A stretch of 43,145 nucleotides of DNA from Thermotogae bacterium (GTDB lineage: Bacteria > Hydrothermota > Hydrothermia > LBFQ01): positions 69,944 through 113,088 of the forward strand of contig JAADDJ010000052.1 of NCBI GenBank assembly GCA_013153965.1. Reading direction: 5' to 3'. How positions within the stretch are numbered: the first letter of the stretch is position 1; every line of letters begins with the position of its first letter. Of the stretch, positions 29,665-37,634 are shown piece by piece. Below the pieces are notes generated by a model. That model saw only the letters and a program-made list of their open reading frames with translations, ran no database searches and was not told the origin of the DNA. Both the position numbers and the translations under genes were made by a program.

Positions 29665-30546
29665 TCAATCTATCCTCTCGTTCCATACGAGCCTGTCCTC
29701 GGGTAGAAGAATGAAGTTGTCTATGAGGCGGGCTTCGGGGAACTTGACGGCCAGGGCCAGAAGGATCTTGCCCTCTATCTCGGAGACGGGCTGCAGGTCG
29801 GGTATGCTCGCTATCTCAACGTAGTCTATCTCCCCGAGGGGGGCCTCCCTCTTGAGGAAGCGGCGCATCTCATCCTTCACCTTCCAAGGGTCCCGCTCTC
29901 CGGAGAAGATCATCTCCTTGCCGAGCTTCAGGGCCCTGTATAGGGCCGTGGCCTGTCTGCGACTCTCCGGAGAGAGGAGGCGGTTGCGGGAGGACATGGC
30001 GAGGCCGTCGGGCTCCCTCACGGTCTCGTGGGGCACCATCTCAACGTCCAGATTCAGGTCCTCCACCATGCGCTTGACGATGTAGTACTGCTGGGCATCC
30101 TTGAGGCCGAATACGGCGAAGTGGGGTTTGGTGATGTTGAAGAGCTTCAGAACCACGGTGGTAACCCCGCGGAAGTGTCCGGGACGATGCGCCCCCTCCA
30201 TGTACCTGTCCAGATTCTGGACCTCCACGAAGGTTGAGAACCCCGGAGGGTACATCTGCTCGGCCGTCGGTGCGAAGAGTATCTGCACGCCCTCCATCTC
30301 CAACTTATACACATCCTCATTGAAGGTGCGTGGGTATTTGGCCAGGTCCTCGGGGTCGTTGAACTGGATGGGATTTACGAAGATGCTGACGATGACGACG
30401 TCGGCCTCCCTCCGGGCCTTCCTTATGAGGCGCAGGTGCCCCTCGTGGAGGGCGCCCATCGTGGGGACGAACCCCAAGAGCTTACCCTCCCGCCTCAGCT
30501 GCTCCGAGAGCAGTTGCATCTTCTTGGGCTCGGCGATGATCTGCAT
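29665..30546 (-). CDS. panC: Pantoate--beta-alanine ligase
   Basis: GFVPTMGALHEGHLRLIRKAR, VSIFVNPIQF, HFRGVTTVVLKLFNI, KDAQQYYIVKRMVEDL. Confidence 0.98.
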   Translation of the reverse strand: MQIIAEPKKMQLLSEQLRREGKLLGFVPTMGALHEGHLRLIRKARREADVVIVSIFVNPIQFNDPEDLAKYPRTFNEDVYKLEMEGVQILFAPTAEQMYPPGFSTFVEVQNLDRYMEGAHRPGHFRGVTTVVLKLFNITKPHFAVFGLKDAQQYYIVKRMVEDLNLDVEMVPHETVREPDGLAMSSRNRLLSPESRRQATALYRALKLGKEMIFSGERDPWKVKDEMRRFLKREAPLGEIDYVEIASIPDLQPVSEIEGKILLALAVKFPEARLIDNFILLPEDRLVWNERID

Positions 30547-30547
30547 G

Positions 30548-30973
30548 TCAGACGTCTATCACCACCGACGCTCTCCAGATACCTCGCTCGCGCTCCACGT
30601 GGAGCTTGTGGCGCGTCACGGCCTTCAGATGGCGCTTCACCTTGTGCTTCTCGGGATCAAAGGGCTCCCCTCCCATCTTCGCCTCCATGACGAACTTGTC
30701 CCCCTCAAAGTCTATATTGACCTCAAACTGGCGATACACCATCTTATTGACCTCAAACTCCGTCAGGAGGAAGGAGAGCCACTTGTGGAGAAGTTCCTCC
30801 AGATCCTCGGCCTCAAACGTGGCCTTCTTCTCCTGATGGATCTTTATGCCGTAAAGGGTTCCCAAGAGCTCACGGAAGAAGGCCCGCGCGCTCTCAACGA
30901 AGAGTTTGTTGAGGTCCATGCTGCTGACCTCAAAGCCTATTTCCGCCGTATGAGAAAGCGGCTTGTATGCCAT
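30548..30973 (-). CDS. Archease family protein
   Basis: MAYKPLSHTAEIGFEVSSMDLNKLFVESARAFF...LLHKWLSFLLTEFEVNK...KAVTRHKLHV; SD GGAGGT. Confidence 0.92.
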   Translation of the reverse strand: MAYKPLSHTAEIGFEVSSMDLNKLFVESARAFFRELLGTLYGIKIHQEKKATFEAEDLEELLHKWLSFLLTEFEVNKMVYRQFEVNIDFEGDKFVMEAKMGGEPFDPEKHKVKRHLKAVTRHKLHVERERGIWRASVVIDV

Positions 30974-30988
30974 TCCCACTACCTCCTT

Positions 30989-32650
30989 TTATTTTTTCTC
31001 CTTCGGCTTCTCTTTCCCCTCGCCCTCCTCGGCGAGTTTGAAGGCTACGCAATCGCACTCAATTATGGGCGTGAAAGTGCTCTGGGCCGTTATCTGAAGG
31101 TTCTCCTTGCCGCATCCGGAGTTGGTGAAGGTGTAGGTCAGAACGGCCTGCGCGGAGAAGGGCTTGAACGAGAGGACCGCCTGCTTCTTCCCCTCGTACG
31201 TCAGGGGATCGTTGGTATAAACCGGCACATCCTTGAACTTGACCCTATCGCCACCCACGACGCGGATACCCAGAAGGTCAAATATGGTGTTCTCGTTCCC
31301 TATGCTGCTCTGCATCAGACCGCCGTTTATGTAGTAGCGCATATCAACGTTGGGAACGTTCTCCGGACCGTACAGAACTACGAACACCGTATCTATGGAC
31401 GGGTCCTTCAGGGTCCAAGGGTCAAGCACTCCGCAGTCGGAGTACTTAACGGAGAGGACCTTCCCCTTGTCGCCGGTCTTTCCGGGCTCCTTGCCGGAGA
31501 GGAAGTTGTCGCTAAAGAAGAGGACGTCCCCGCTGTTTATGCCGAAGGTCTGGGCGTACTGAGTGGAGTAATCGGCGTACCTCTTGCACGTGAATTTGTG
31601 GTGGAGGGTATAGACGACCTCAAACTTCAGGTTGGTATTCTGGGACTTGGCATTCACGAGGGTTCTAACCTTCCAAGCGTAGGGGGCCTTGACGACGAAG
31701 TTGTCCCTACCGTTGACGGTCGTATTCACGCCCGTGATTATCTTGGGGTCTCTGGGGCAGGCGGGCTTGAACTCAAGGGCCACGTTTATCGGGTTCTGTC
31801 TGTTGAAGGCCTTGCAGGGAGGAGGCTGGTAGAGAATTACGGGATTCTCGCCCCGGACGATGTGCCATCCGTTCCCCACGGCCTCGCCCGTCGTTATCTT
31901 ACCCGGGGTTCCGGGCTTTAGCCTCACGGCCACGCCGAAGCGTTTGCCGAGGATACGCTTCAGGGACTTACCCTCGTAGTTGAAGGCGTCGCTGACCCTT
32001 ATGGCCACGTACTTATCCTGCGATATGTCGGCCTCTGGTTTCACGTTGACCGACAGGGAGGTCATGGTCTCCTTCAATGCTATGCGCTTGAGGACGTTCC
32101 CGAGCGAATCGGCGAGGCGGTTGGTGGTCAAAATTATGGCCTGCAGGACATCCCTAACGCTGTTGGAGGGTATCCTGACCCCATAAACGTCATAGACGTA
32201 CTCGCTCTCCAAGTTGATCAACCATATCTTCCCCACTATACCGTAAGAATCCTCCCCGATGAGAATATCCACCAGATAGGGAGTTTTGTTGGCCACGGTA
32301 TCATCCCTGTGGAGGGCGGCGTTCTTATCGTTGTTGAGGAGTTTGGAGAAGGTCCCGAACGGGGTCTCGGAGTAGGAGACTCCGACCACCTCCACGGAGT
32401 TGCCGGAGTTCTTGAGTATGCGCTCCTTGGCCTTCTTGGCGATGACGGCGAGATAAGTGCGCAGATTCCCACGGAAATTCTGGGTGTATTTGCCCGCAGG
32501 ATTGACCGCTATCCGCGCCTTAATGTATATCTTGGGGGTGGAGCAAACGCTGTAGGGAAGTTTCCTCGCGGACGTACGTGAGCTCTTGGCCATAAGCGGG
32601 GTGAAATTAAAAGCCAACACAGCCACAGTTAAAAACCCCATTTTTTTCAT
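30989..32650 (-). CDS. Exported protein of unknown function
   Basis: 553 aa; signal peptide MKKMGFLTVAVLAFNFTPLMA; several Cys; Lys/Glu-rich C-terminal tail. Confidence 0.75.
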   Translation of the reverse strand: MKKMGFLTVAVLAFNFTPLMAKSSRTSARKLPYSVCSTPKIYIKARIAVNPAGKYTQNFRGNLRTYLAVIAKKAKERILKNSGNSVEVVGVSYSETPFGTFSKLLNNDKNAALHRDDTVANKTPYLVDILIGEDSYGIVGKIWLINLESEYVYDVYGVRIPSNSVRDVLQAIILTTNRLADSLGNVLKRIALKETMTSLSVNVKPEADISQDKYVAIRVSDAFNYEGKSLKRILGKRFGVAVRLKPGTPGKITTGEAVGNGWHIVRGENPVILYQPPPCKAFNRQNPINVALEFKPACPRDPKIITGVNTTVNGRDNFVVKAPYAWKVRTLVNAKSQNTNLKFEVVYTLHHKFTCKRYADYSTQYAQTFGINSGDVLFFSDNFLSGKEPGKTGDKGKVLSVKYSDCGVLDPWTLKDPSIDTVFVVLYGPENVPNVDMRYYINGGLMQSSIGNENTIFDLLGIRVVGGDRVKFKDVPVYTNDPLTYEGKKQAVLSFKPFSAQAVLTYTFTNSGCGKENLQITAQSTFTPIIECDCVAFKLAEEGEGKEKPKEKK

Positions 32651-32658
32651 AGGTGGAG

Positions 32659-32664
32659 ATTATA
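32659..32664 (-). promoter_or_regulatory. -10 box TATAAT, 8 nt before ATG 32650
   Basis: TATAAT-CTCCACCT-ATG. Confidence 0.7.
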
Positions 32665-32690
32665 AACCCGAAGCGTAGGGCGTTCGCCCG

Positions 32691-32696
32691 TATAAA
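32691..32696 (+). promoter_or_regulatory. -10 box TATAAA, 7 nt before proposed TTG start of the DUF92 gene
   Basis: TATAAA-GACTTCC-TTG. Confidence 0.45.
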
Positions 32697-32703
32697 GACT
32701 TCC

Positions 32704-33333
32704 TTGCGGCACGTGATAGTTTGGATAATCTCAAGCGGGATAGTGGGCGCGGCCTTCCACGCGCTGGGATGGATGACGCTCTCCGCCTCGCTCGTCGTGT
32801 CCCTCTTCGGTGCGATGATCCTGCTCCGCCTGGGCCCCTTATGGGCCATACCGCCGCTGGCCTTCGTGGCTGCGGGCTCCCTGCTATCGGAGAATACACC
32901 GAGGGACGCGTTTCAGGTCCTCGCCAACGGGTTGGTGGCCGTGGGATTCGCCCTCATAGGCGACGTGGGGGGCTACATGACGGCCCTATCCGTGGCCTTC
33001 GGCGACACCGTGGCCACCGAAGTTGGCACCCGATTCTCCAAGACGGCCCGGCCGATAACGGACCTGCGCAAGGTGGTCCCGGCCGGAACCTCGGGGGGCG
33101 TGAGCGTGGTGGGTACGTCGGCCGGGATCGCCACCATCCTCGCCCTCTCCCTGTACGCTCGCCTCTTCGGGGAGCCGCTCGCTCCCATTCTGATAGGCTC
33201 AACCGTGGGTTTCATCGCCGACAGCCTCATCGGGGCCGCATGCGAGGGCAGATGGAAAATCTTCAACAACGACCTGACGAACTTCCTCGCGACGCTCATC
33301 GGCGGGACGGTGTATCTGCTTCTTAGGGTTTAG
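32704..33333 (+). CDS. DUF92 (TMEM19-like) membrane protein
   Basis: Body VAFGDTVATEVGTRFS...ITDLRKVVPAGTSGGVSVVGTSAGIATIL...GFIADSLIGA. Start proposed at TTG 32704, 7 nt after TATAAA; GTG 32653 in the ORF track is the alternative. Confidence 0.82.
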   Translation: MRHVIVWIISSGIVGAAFHALGWMTLSASLVVSLFGAMILLRLGPLWAIPPLAFVAAGSLLSENTPRDAFQVLANGLVAVGFALIGDVGGYMTALSVAFGDTVATEVGTRFSKTARPITDLRKVVPAGTSGGVSVVGTSAGIATILALSLYARLFGEPLAPILIGSTVGFIADSLIGAACEGRWKIFNNDLTNFLATLIGGTVYLLLRV

Positions 33334-33833
33334 CAGGTCCTACATCCACCCGTATCCGTCTTACGGCACCCCTTGTCGTCGCACACGTATCCCGGCGGCG
33401 GCCTCAAGCCCACGTCCTTAACTTTGAGGACGTACCTGACGGTCTCCCCCGCCAGCGGGTGGTTGAAATCCACGAGGACGGTGTCGTCCCGCACCTCAAG
33501 GATGGTCATGGCCATAACCTCACCGCTCATCTCATCCCTCATGTATAGGACCTTCCCGGGAACCAGAGGCATGCCCTTGAAGTCGGCTCTGGGCATCTCC
33601 CTGACCAACTCCTCCTTGAACTCCCCGAAACCCTCCTCCGGTGTCAGGACCACCTCCACACTCTCCCCCACCCTCTTCCCCTCAAGGGCCTCCTCCAGCT
33701 TGGGATGGATGTGGCCAAAGCCGTGTCTATATACGAACTCACCCCTATCCACCAGGGTGCCGTCCTTAAGGTACAGAGCGTACTCCACCGTCGCGTAGCG
33801 GGTGGGATAGACCACGTTAAGCGGGGGCGCCAT
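33330..33833 (-). CDS. slyD: FKBP-type peptidyl-prolyl isomerase, SlyD-like, with Cys-rich tail
   Basis: YALYLKDGTLVDRGEFVYRHGFGHIHPKLEEALEGKRVGESVEVVLTPEEGFGEF; DFNHPLAGETVRYVLKVKDV; tail CDDKGCRKTDTGGCRTC. Confidence 0.88.
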   Translation of the reverse strand: MAPPLNVVYPTRYATVEYALYLKDGTLVDRGEFVYRHGFGHIHPKLEEALEGKRVGESVEVVLTPEEGFGEFKEELVREMPRADFKGMPLVPGKVLYMRDEMSGEVMAMTILEVRDDTVLVDFNHPLAGETVRYVLKVKDVGLRPPPGYVCDDKGCRKTDTGGCRTC

Positions 33834-36171
33834 GCTCCTCTCCGAATACCTCTTTCAGGGCATCCTCCACGTTGTCTATGAAGGCGAACTTGAGGCGCTT
33901 CTTTATGTGCTTGGGCACGTCCTCCAGGTCCTTTGAGTTCCAAGAGGGTAGGAGGACCTTCTTTATGCCGGCCCTGTCGGCCGCCAGCACCTTCTCCTTT
34001 ATGCCCCCGACGGGAAGGACCTTACCCCTCAGGGTTATTTCGCCCGTCATGGCTATATCGGGTGGCACCTTGAGGCCCAAGGCCAAGGAGTACAGGGCTA
34101 TGAACATGGTGATGCCGGCGGATGGACCGTCCTTGGGTATGGCGCCGGAGGGCACGTGCAGGTGTATGAATCCCTTGTCCCAGAAGTCAGGAGTTATCCC
34201 CCTCTCGTAGGAGTACTTGCGGGCCAGGGTGAGGGCCGCCTCGGCCGACTCCTTCATCACATCGCCCAGCTTACCCGTGAGCTTGAAGCCCTTGTCCCCG
34301 GGGACCCTCATGGCCTCAACGAAGAGTATGGAGCCGCCCGTCGGCGTCCATGCGAGCCCCGTCACCACCCCTATCTTCGCCTCCCTCTCGGCGAGCTCGG
34401 GGTAGTACTCGGGAGGTCCGAGGTACTCGGGTATCTTCCTCTTGGTTATGGTCATTTTGCCGCACTTCAGCTTCCCCTCCTCTATCTGCAGGGCTATGCG
34501 GCGCAGCACCCGATTTATTTTACGCATCAGCTCACGCACGCCGGCCTCACGGGTGTATTCCTCAACTATCCGGGCTATCGCCTCCCTCGTGAAGGTGATC
34601 TCGCAGTCCGTAAGACCGGTCGCCTCCTTCTCCCTCGGTATCAGGAACTTCTGGGCTATGTGTATCTTCTCCTCAAGCGTGTAGCCGGGTATCTCTATCA
34701 CCTCCATACGATCCAGAAGCGGAGGGGGTATGGTTAGGGTGGTGTTCGCCGTAGTTATGAAGAAGACCTTGGACAGGTCAAAGGGCAGGTCAAGGTAGTG
34801 GTCCTTGAAGGAGTGGTTCTGCTCCGGGTCAAGGACCTCAAGGAGGGCGGAGGCCGGATCCCCACGCCAATCCGTCCCCAGCTTGTCTATCTCGTCCAGC
34901 ATCATGACCGGATTATTCACCCCCACGTCCCGGAGAGCGGAGATTATCTTGCCGGGGAGTGCCCCCACGTAGGTGCGCCTGTGTCCCCTTATCTCGGCCT
35001 CATCCCTGACTCCACCGAGGCTTATACGCACGAACTTCTTGTTGAGGGCGCGGGCTATGGACTTACCGAGGGAGGTCTTACCCACACCGGGAGGCCCCAC
35101 GAAGCATAGGATAGGGGCCTTGCCCTTGGGATTACGCTTCCGTATGGCTATGTATTCAAGGATACGCTCCTTTACCTTCTCCAGGTCGTAGTGGTCCTCA
35201 TCAAGCACCCGCCGAGCGTTGGCGAGGTCCATGTTATCCTCGCTGCTCTCCATCCAAGGAAGCTCCAGTATCCATTCAAGGTAGGTGCGTATTACGTGAT
35301 ACTCGGGAGAGGCGGAGGGAACCCTCTGGAGGCGCCTCAACTCCCTCTCGGCCACCTTCCGCACCTCCTCGGGGAGCTTCTTCTTCTTGAGCCGCTCCTC
35401 CAGCTCGGCTATCTCCGACTGCTCGTCTGCTATTCCCAACTCCTTCTGGATGGCCTTCAGCTGCTCCCGCAGATAGTACTCCCTCTGCGCCTTCTCCATC
35501 TCCTTCTGGACCTTCCGCTGAATGTTCTTGGCCACCTCCGCTATCTCAATCTCGCGCGTTAGATAGGTCAGGACCTTCTGTAGCCTCTCCTTAACGTCTA
35601 TCGTGGCCAGGACCTCGTACCTCTCCTCCGGCTTCATGTTCTGTATGAGGGAGGCCAAGATGTCGGCCACGGCTCCGGGGGATGGGGCGGTCTTTAGGGC
35701 GTTTATGACCTCGGCGGGTAGCTTGTTGTACTCCACCAGCTTGCGGGCCGCATCCAGAACGCTCTCCTTGAGAGGCTCAACCTCCCTCTCGTCGTACTCG
35801 GGATCCTCAATAACCTCAACCTTCCCCTTCAGGTACGGCTCCGTCTGGGTTATCTCCTTGAGGCGTATCCTCTTGACGCCGCTGAGAAGCACCCTTATGT
35901 TGCCGTCGGGAAGGCGGTTCATCCGGAATATGACCGTGGCCGTGCCTATGGGGTAAAGGTCCTCCATGGAGGTGGCCTCGGTCTCCGGATTCTTCTGCAT
36001 GAATGTGGCGATTATCTTCGGCTCAACGGGTGTGGCCAAGATGTCGTTTATGAGCCTCTTAGAGCGCTCAACGCCCACCAGAACGGGCGCCGTAGAGAGG
36101 GGGAAGATGACCCCTCCCTTTATAGGCAAAATTGCCAACTCTTCTGGAATTTCTATGTTCGGCGTCTGCAT
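33817..36171 (-). CDS. lon: ATP-dependent protease Lon
   Basis: 784 aa; FVGPPGVGKTSLGKSIARAL, LDEIDKLGTDWRGDPASALLEVLDPEQN, PKDGPSAGITMFIALYS. Confidence 0.98.
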   Translation of the reverse strand: MQTPNIEIPEELAILPIKGGVIFPLSTAPVLVGVERSKRLINDILATPVEPKIIATFMQKNPETEATSMEDLYPIGTATVIFRMNRLPDGNIRVLLSGVKRIRLKEITQTEPYLKGKVEVIEDPEYDEREVEPLKESVLDAARKLVEYNKLPAEVINALKTAPSPGAVADILASLIQNMKPEERYEVLATIDVKERLQKVLTYLTREIEIAEVAKNIQRKVQKEMEKAQREYYLREQLKAIQKELGIADEQSEIAELEERLKKKKLPEEVRKVAERELRRLQRVPSASPEYHVIRTYLEWILELPWMESSEDNMDLANARRVLDEDHYDLEKVKERILEYIAIRKRNPKGKAPILCFVGPPGVGKTSLGKSIARALNKKFVRISLGGVRDEAEIRGHRRTYVGALPGKIISALRDVGVNNPVMMLDEIDKLGTDWRGDPASALLEVLDPEQNHSFKDHYLDLPFDLSKVFFITTANTTLTIPPPLLDRMEVIEIPGYTLEEKIHIAQKFLIPREKEATGLTDCEITFTREAIARIVEEYTREAGVRELMRKINRVLRRIALQIEEGKLKCGKMTITKRKIPEYLGPPEYYPELAEREAKIGVVTGLAWTPTGGSILFVEAMRVPGDKGFKLTGKLGDVMKESAEAALTLARKYSYERGITPDFWDKGFIHLHVPSGAIPKDGPSAGITMFIALYSLALGLKVPPDIAMTGEITLRGKVLPVGGIKEKVLAADRAGIKKVLLPSWNSKDLEDVPKHIKKRLKFAFIDNVEDALKEVFGEEHGAPA

Positions 36172-36174
36172 GGC

Positions 36175-36561
36175 TCAATCCACTTTTATTTCTATCCTCT
36201 TCTTCTTCTTCGGAACCCTCACCTCCAAGAGGCCGTTCTCATAACGGCTCTTTATACCTTCAACATCTACCTCCGCGTCAAGGCGTATTCTTCTCTCAAA
36301 GGGGCCGAAGTATATCTCGGCTATGTGATAGACTCGCTCCTCCGGGCCTTCGGGCTCGGGACGGTACCCCTTGAGTATCAGGATGCCGCTGTCGTATATG
36401 ACCTTGAGGGAGGACCTGTCGGCCCCTCCCACGGCCAGGTATATGACGAATTCGTCGTCCGTCTCGTACGCGCTGATTGGGGGACGATACACCCTGTAGG
36501 AGCCGCCGCTCGTGAGGCTCCCTATCAGCTCCTCAAACTCCTCAAAGGGATCACGGAACAT
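36175..36561 (-). CDS. Small heat shock protein, Hsp20 family
   Basis: 128 aa; YRPPISAYETDDEFVIYLAVGGADRSSLKVIYDSGILILKGYR...YENGLLEVRVPKKK. Confidence 0.9.
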   Translation of the reverse strand: MFRDPFEEFEELIGSLTSGGSYRVYRPPISAYETDDEFVIYLAVGGADRSSLKVIYDSGILILKGYRPEPEGPEERVYHIAEIYFGPFERRIRLDAEVDVEGIKSRYENGLLEVRVPKKKKRIEIKVD

Positions 36562-36562
36562 G

Positions 36563-36763
36563 CTACCTGAGACCGAAGGCTACGAGTACCTTTAGGGCGT
36601 CTCCCTTCTTGAGGTAGGCGGGCTTGCGGAGCCTTCTCTTGCGGCTCTTGCTCTTCTTGGGACCGAGGTTGTGCCTGCGACCGCTGCGGGCATGCTTCAC
36701 CTTACCTTTGGCGGTAAGTTTGAACCTCTTGGCAAAAGCCCTCTTCGTCTTTATCTTGCCCAT
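36563..36763 (-). CDS. rpmI: Ribosomal protein bL35
   Basis: 66 aa; MGKIKTKRAFAKRFKLTAKGKVKHARSGRRHNLGPKKSKSRKRRLRKPAYLKKGDA. Confidence 0.93.
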   Translation of the reverse strand: MGKIKTKRAFAKRFKLTAKGKVKHARSGRRHNLGPKKSKSRKRRLRKPAYLKKGDALKVLVAFGLR

Positions 36764-36771
36764 AGGGGACT

Positions 36772-36777
36772 ATTCTA
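36772..36777 (-). promoter_or_regulatory. -10 box TAGAAT, 8 nt before ATG of rpmI
   Basis: TAGAAT-AGTCCCCT-ATG. Confidence 0.65.
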
Positions 36778-36815
36778 CTGCAGAAAGGTCCTTCGCGCTT
36801 TGCGACCTTCCACGA

Positions 36816-36821
36816 TAACAT
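36816..36821 (+). promoter_or_regulatory. -10 box TAACAT, 9 nt before ATG of the enoyl-CoA hydratase
   Basis: TAACAT-TCCCTTCTT-ATG. Confidence 0.45.
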
Positions 36822-36830
36822 TCCCTTCTT

Positions 36831-37610
36831 ATGAGGACGATAAGGTACGAAGTGAAAGACGGCGTCGGAAGGCTCACGCTGAACCGTCCCCACAGGGGGA
36901 ACGCCTTCAACAGGGAGATGCTGGGAGAGATTCTCTCCCTCCTGCGGGAAATCCGCGACGATGAGACCTTGCGGGTGATGATCATCACGGGTGAGGGCAA
37001 GCATTTTTGCGCCGGAGGGGACCTGAACTGGATGAGGGAGATGGGGAAGGCGCCCTACGAGGAGAATTACGAGGACGCCCTGATGCTGTACGACACCTAC
37101 GCCGCTCTGGAGGACGTCCCCGTACCGGTGATATCGTTGGTGAAGGGGGCCGTAAGAGGGGGAGGTATGGGCATCGTGGCCGTCAGCGACGTGGTTATAG
37201 CAGCCGAGGGCTCCACATTCTCCTTCTCCGAGGTGAAGTTGGGGATAGTGCCCTCCGTGGTCTCGTCCTTCGCCCTGCGCCGCATAGGTTTCTCGGCGGC
37301 GAGGCGCCTCTTTTTAAGCGGTGAGGTCTTCGGCCCCGAGGAGGCCATGAGGATAGGACTCATTGATAGGGTGGTTCCCGCCGATGATCTTGAGGCCGCC
37401 GGAGAGGAGATGGTGAGGGAGATATTACGCAACGCCCCGAAGGCTGTCAGGCGCACCAAGGAGCTTCTCAGGCTCTACCGCCCCTTCCACTCGGAGGCCA
37501 TACGCCACATCACGGCCCACATACTGGCCATGACCAGAGCCGGGGAGGAGGCGCAGGAGGGTATAGACGCCTTCCTCAACAAGAGGGAGCCCAACTGGAG
37601 GAACGTTTAA
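36831..37610 (+). CDS. Enoyl-CoA hydratase/isomerase family (methylglutaconyl-CoA hydratase-like)
   Basis: 259 aa; GKHFCAGGDLNWMREM, VKGAVRGGGMGIVAVSDVVIAAEGSTFSFSEVKLGIVPSVVS. Confidence 0.9.
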   Translation: MRTIRYEVKDGVGRLTLNRPHRGNAFNREMLGEILSLLREIRDDETLRVMIITGEGKHFCAGGDLNWMREMGKAPYEENYEDALMLYDTYAALEDVPVPVISLVKGAVRGGGMGIVAVSDVVIAAEGSTFSFSEVKLGIVPSVVSSFALRRIGFSAARRLFLSGEVFGPEEAMRIGLIDRVVPADDLEAAGEEMVREILRNAPKAVRRTKELLRLYRPFHSEAIRHITAHILAMTRAGEEAQEGIDAFLNKREPNWRNV

Positions 37611-37616
37611 CGGCAG

Positions 37617-37622
37617 TATAAT
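37617..37622 (+). promoter_or_regulatory. -10 box TATAAT, 12 nt before ATG of gyrA
   Basis: TATAAT-AGCCGGCTCAAA-ATG. Confidence 0.6.
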
Positions 37623-37634
37623 AGCCGGCTCAAA

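Noticed and set aside
30101-31921. 606-aa plus-strand ORF
   Set aside because: Lies antisense across panC, archease and the 553-aa gene, with Leu/Val/Gly/Arg-rich low-complexity translation; a shadow ORF of the biased codon usage.
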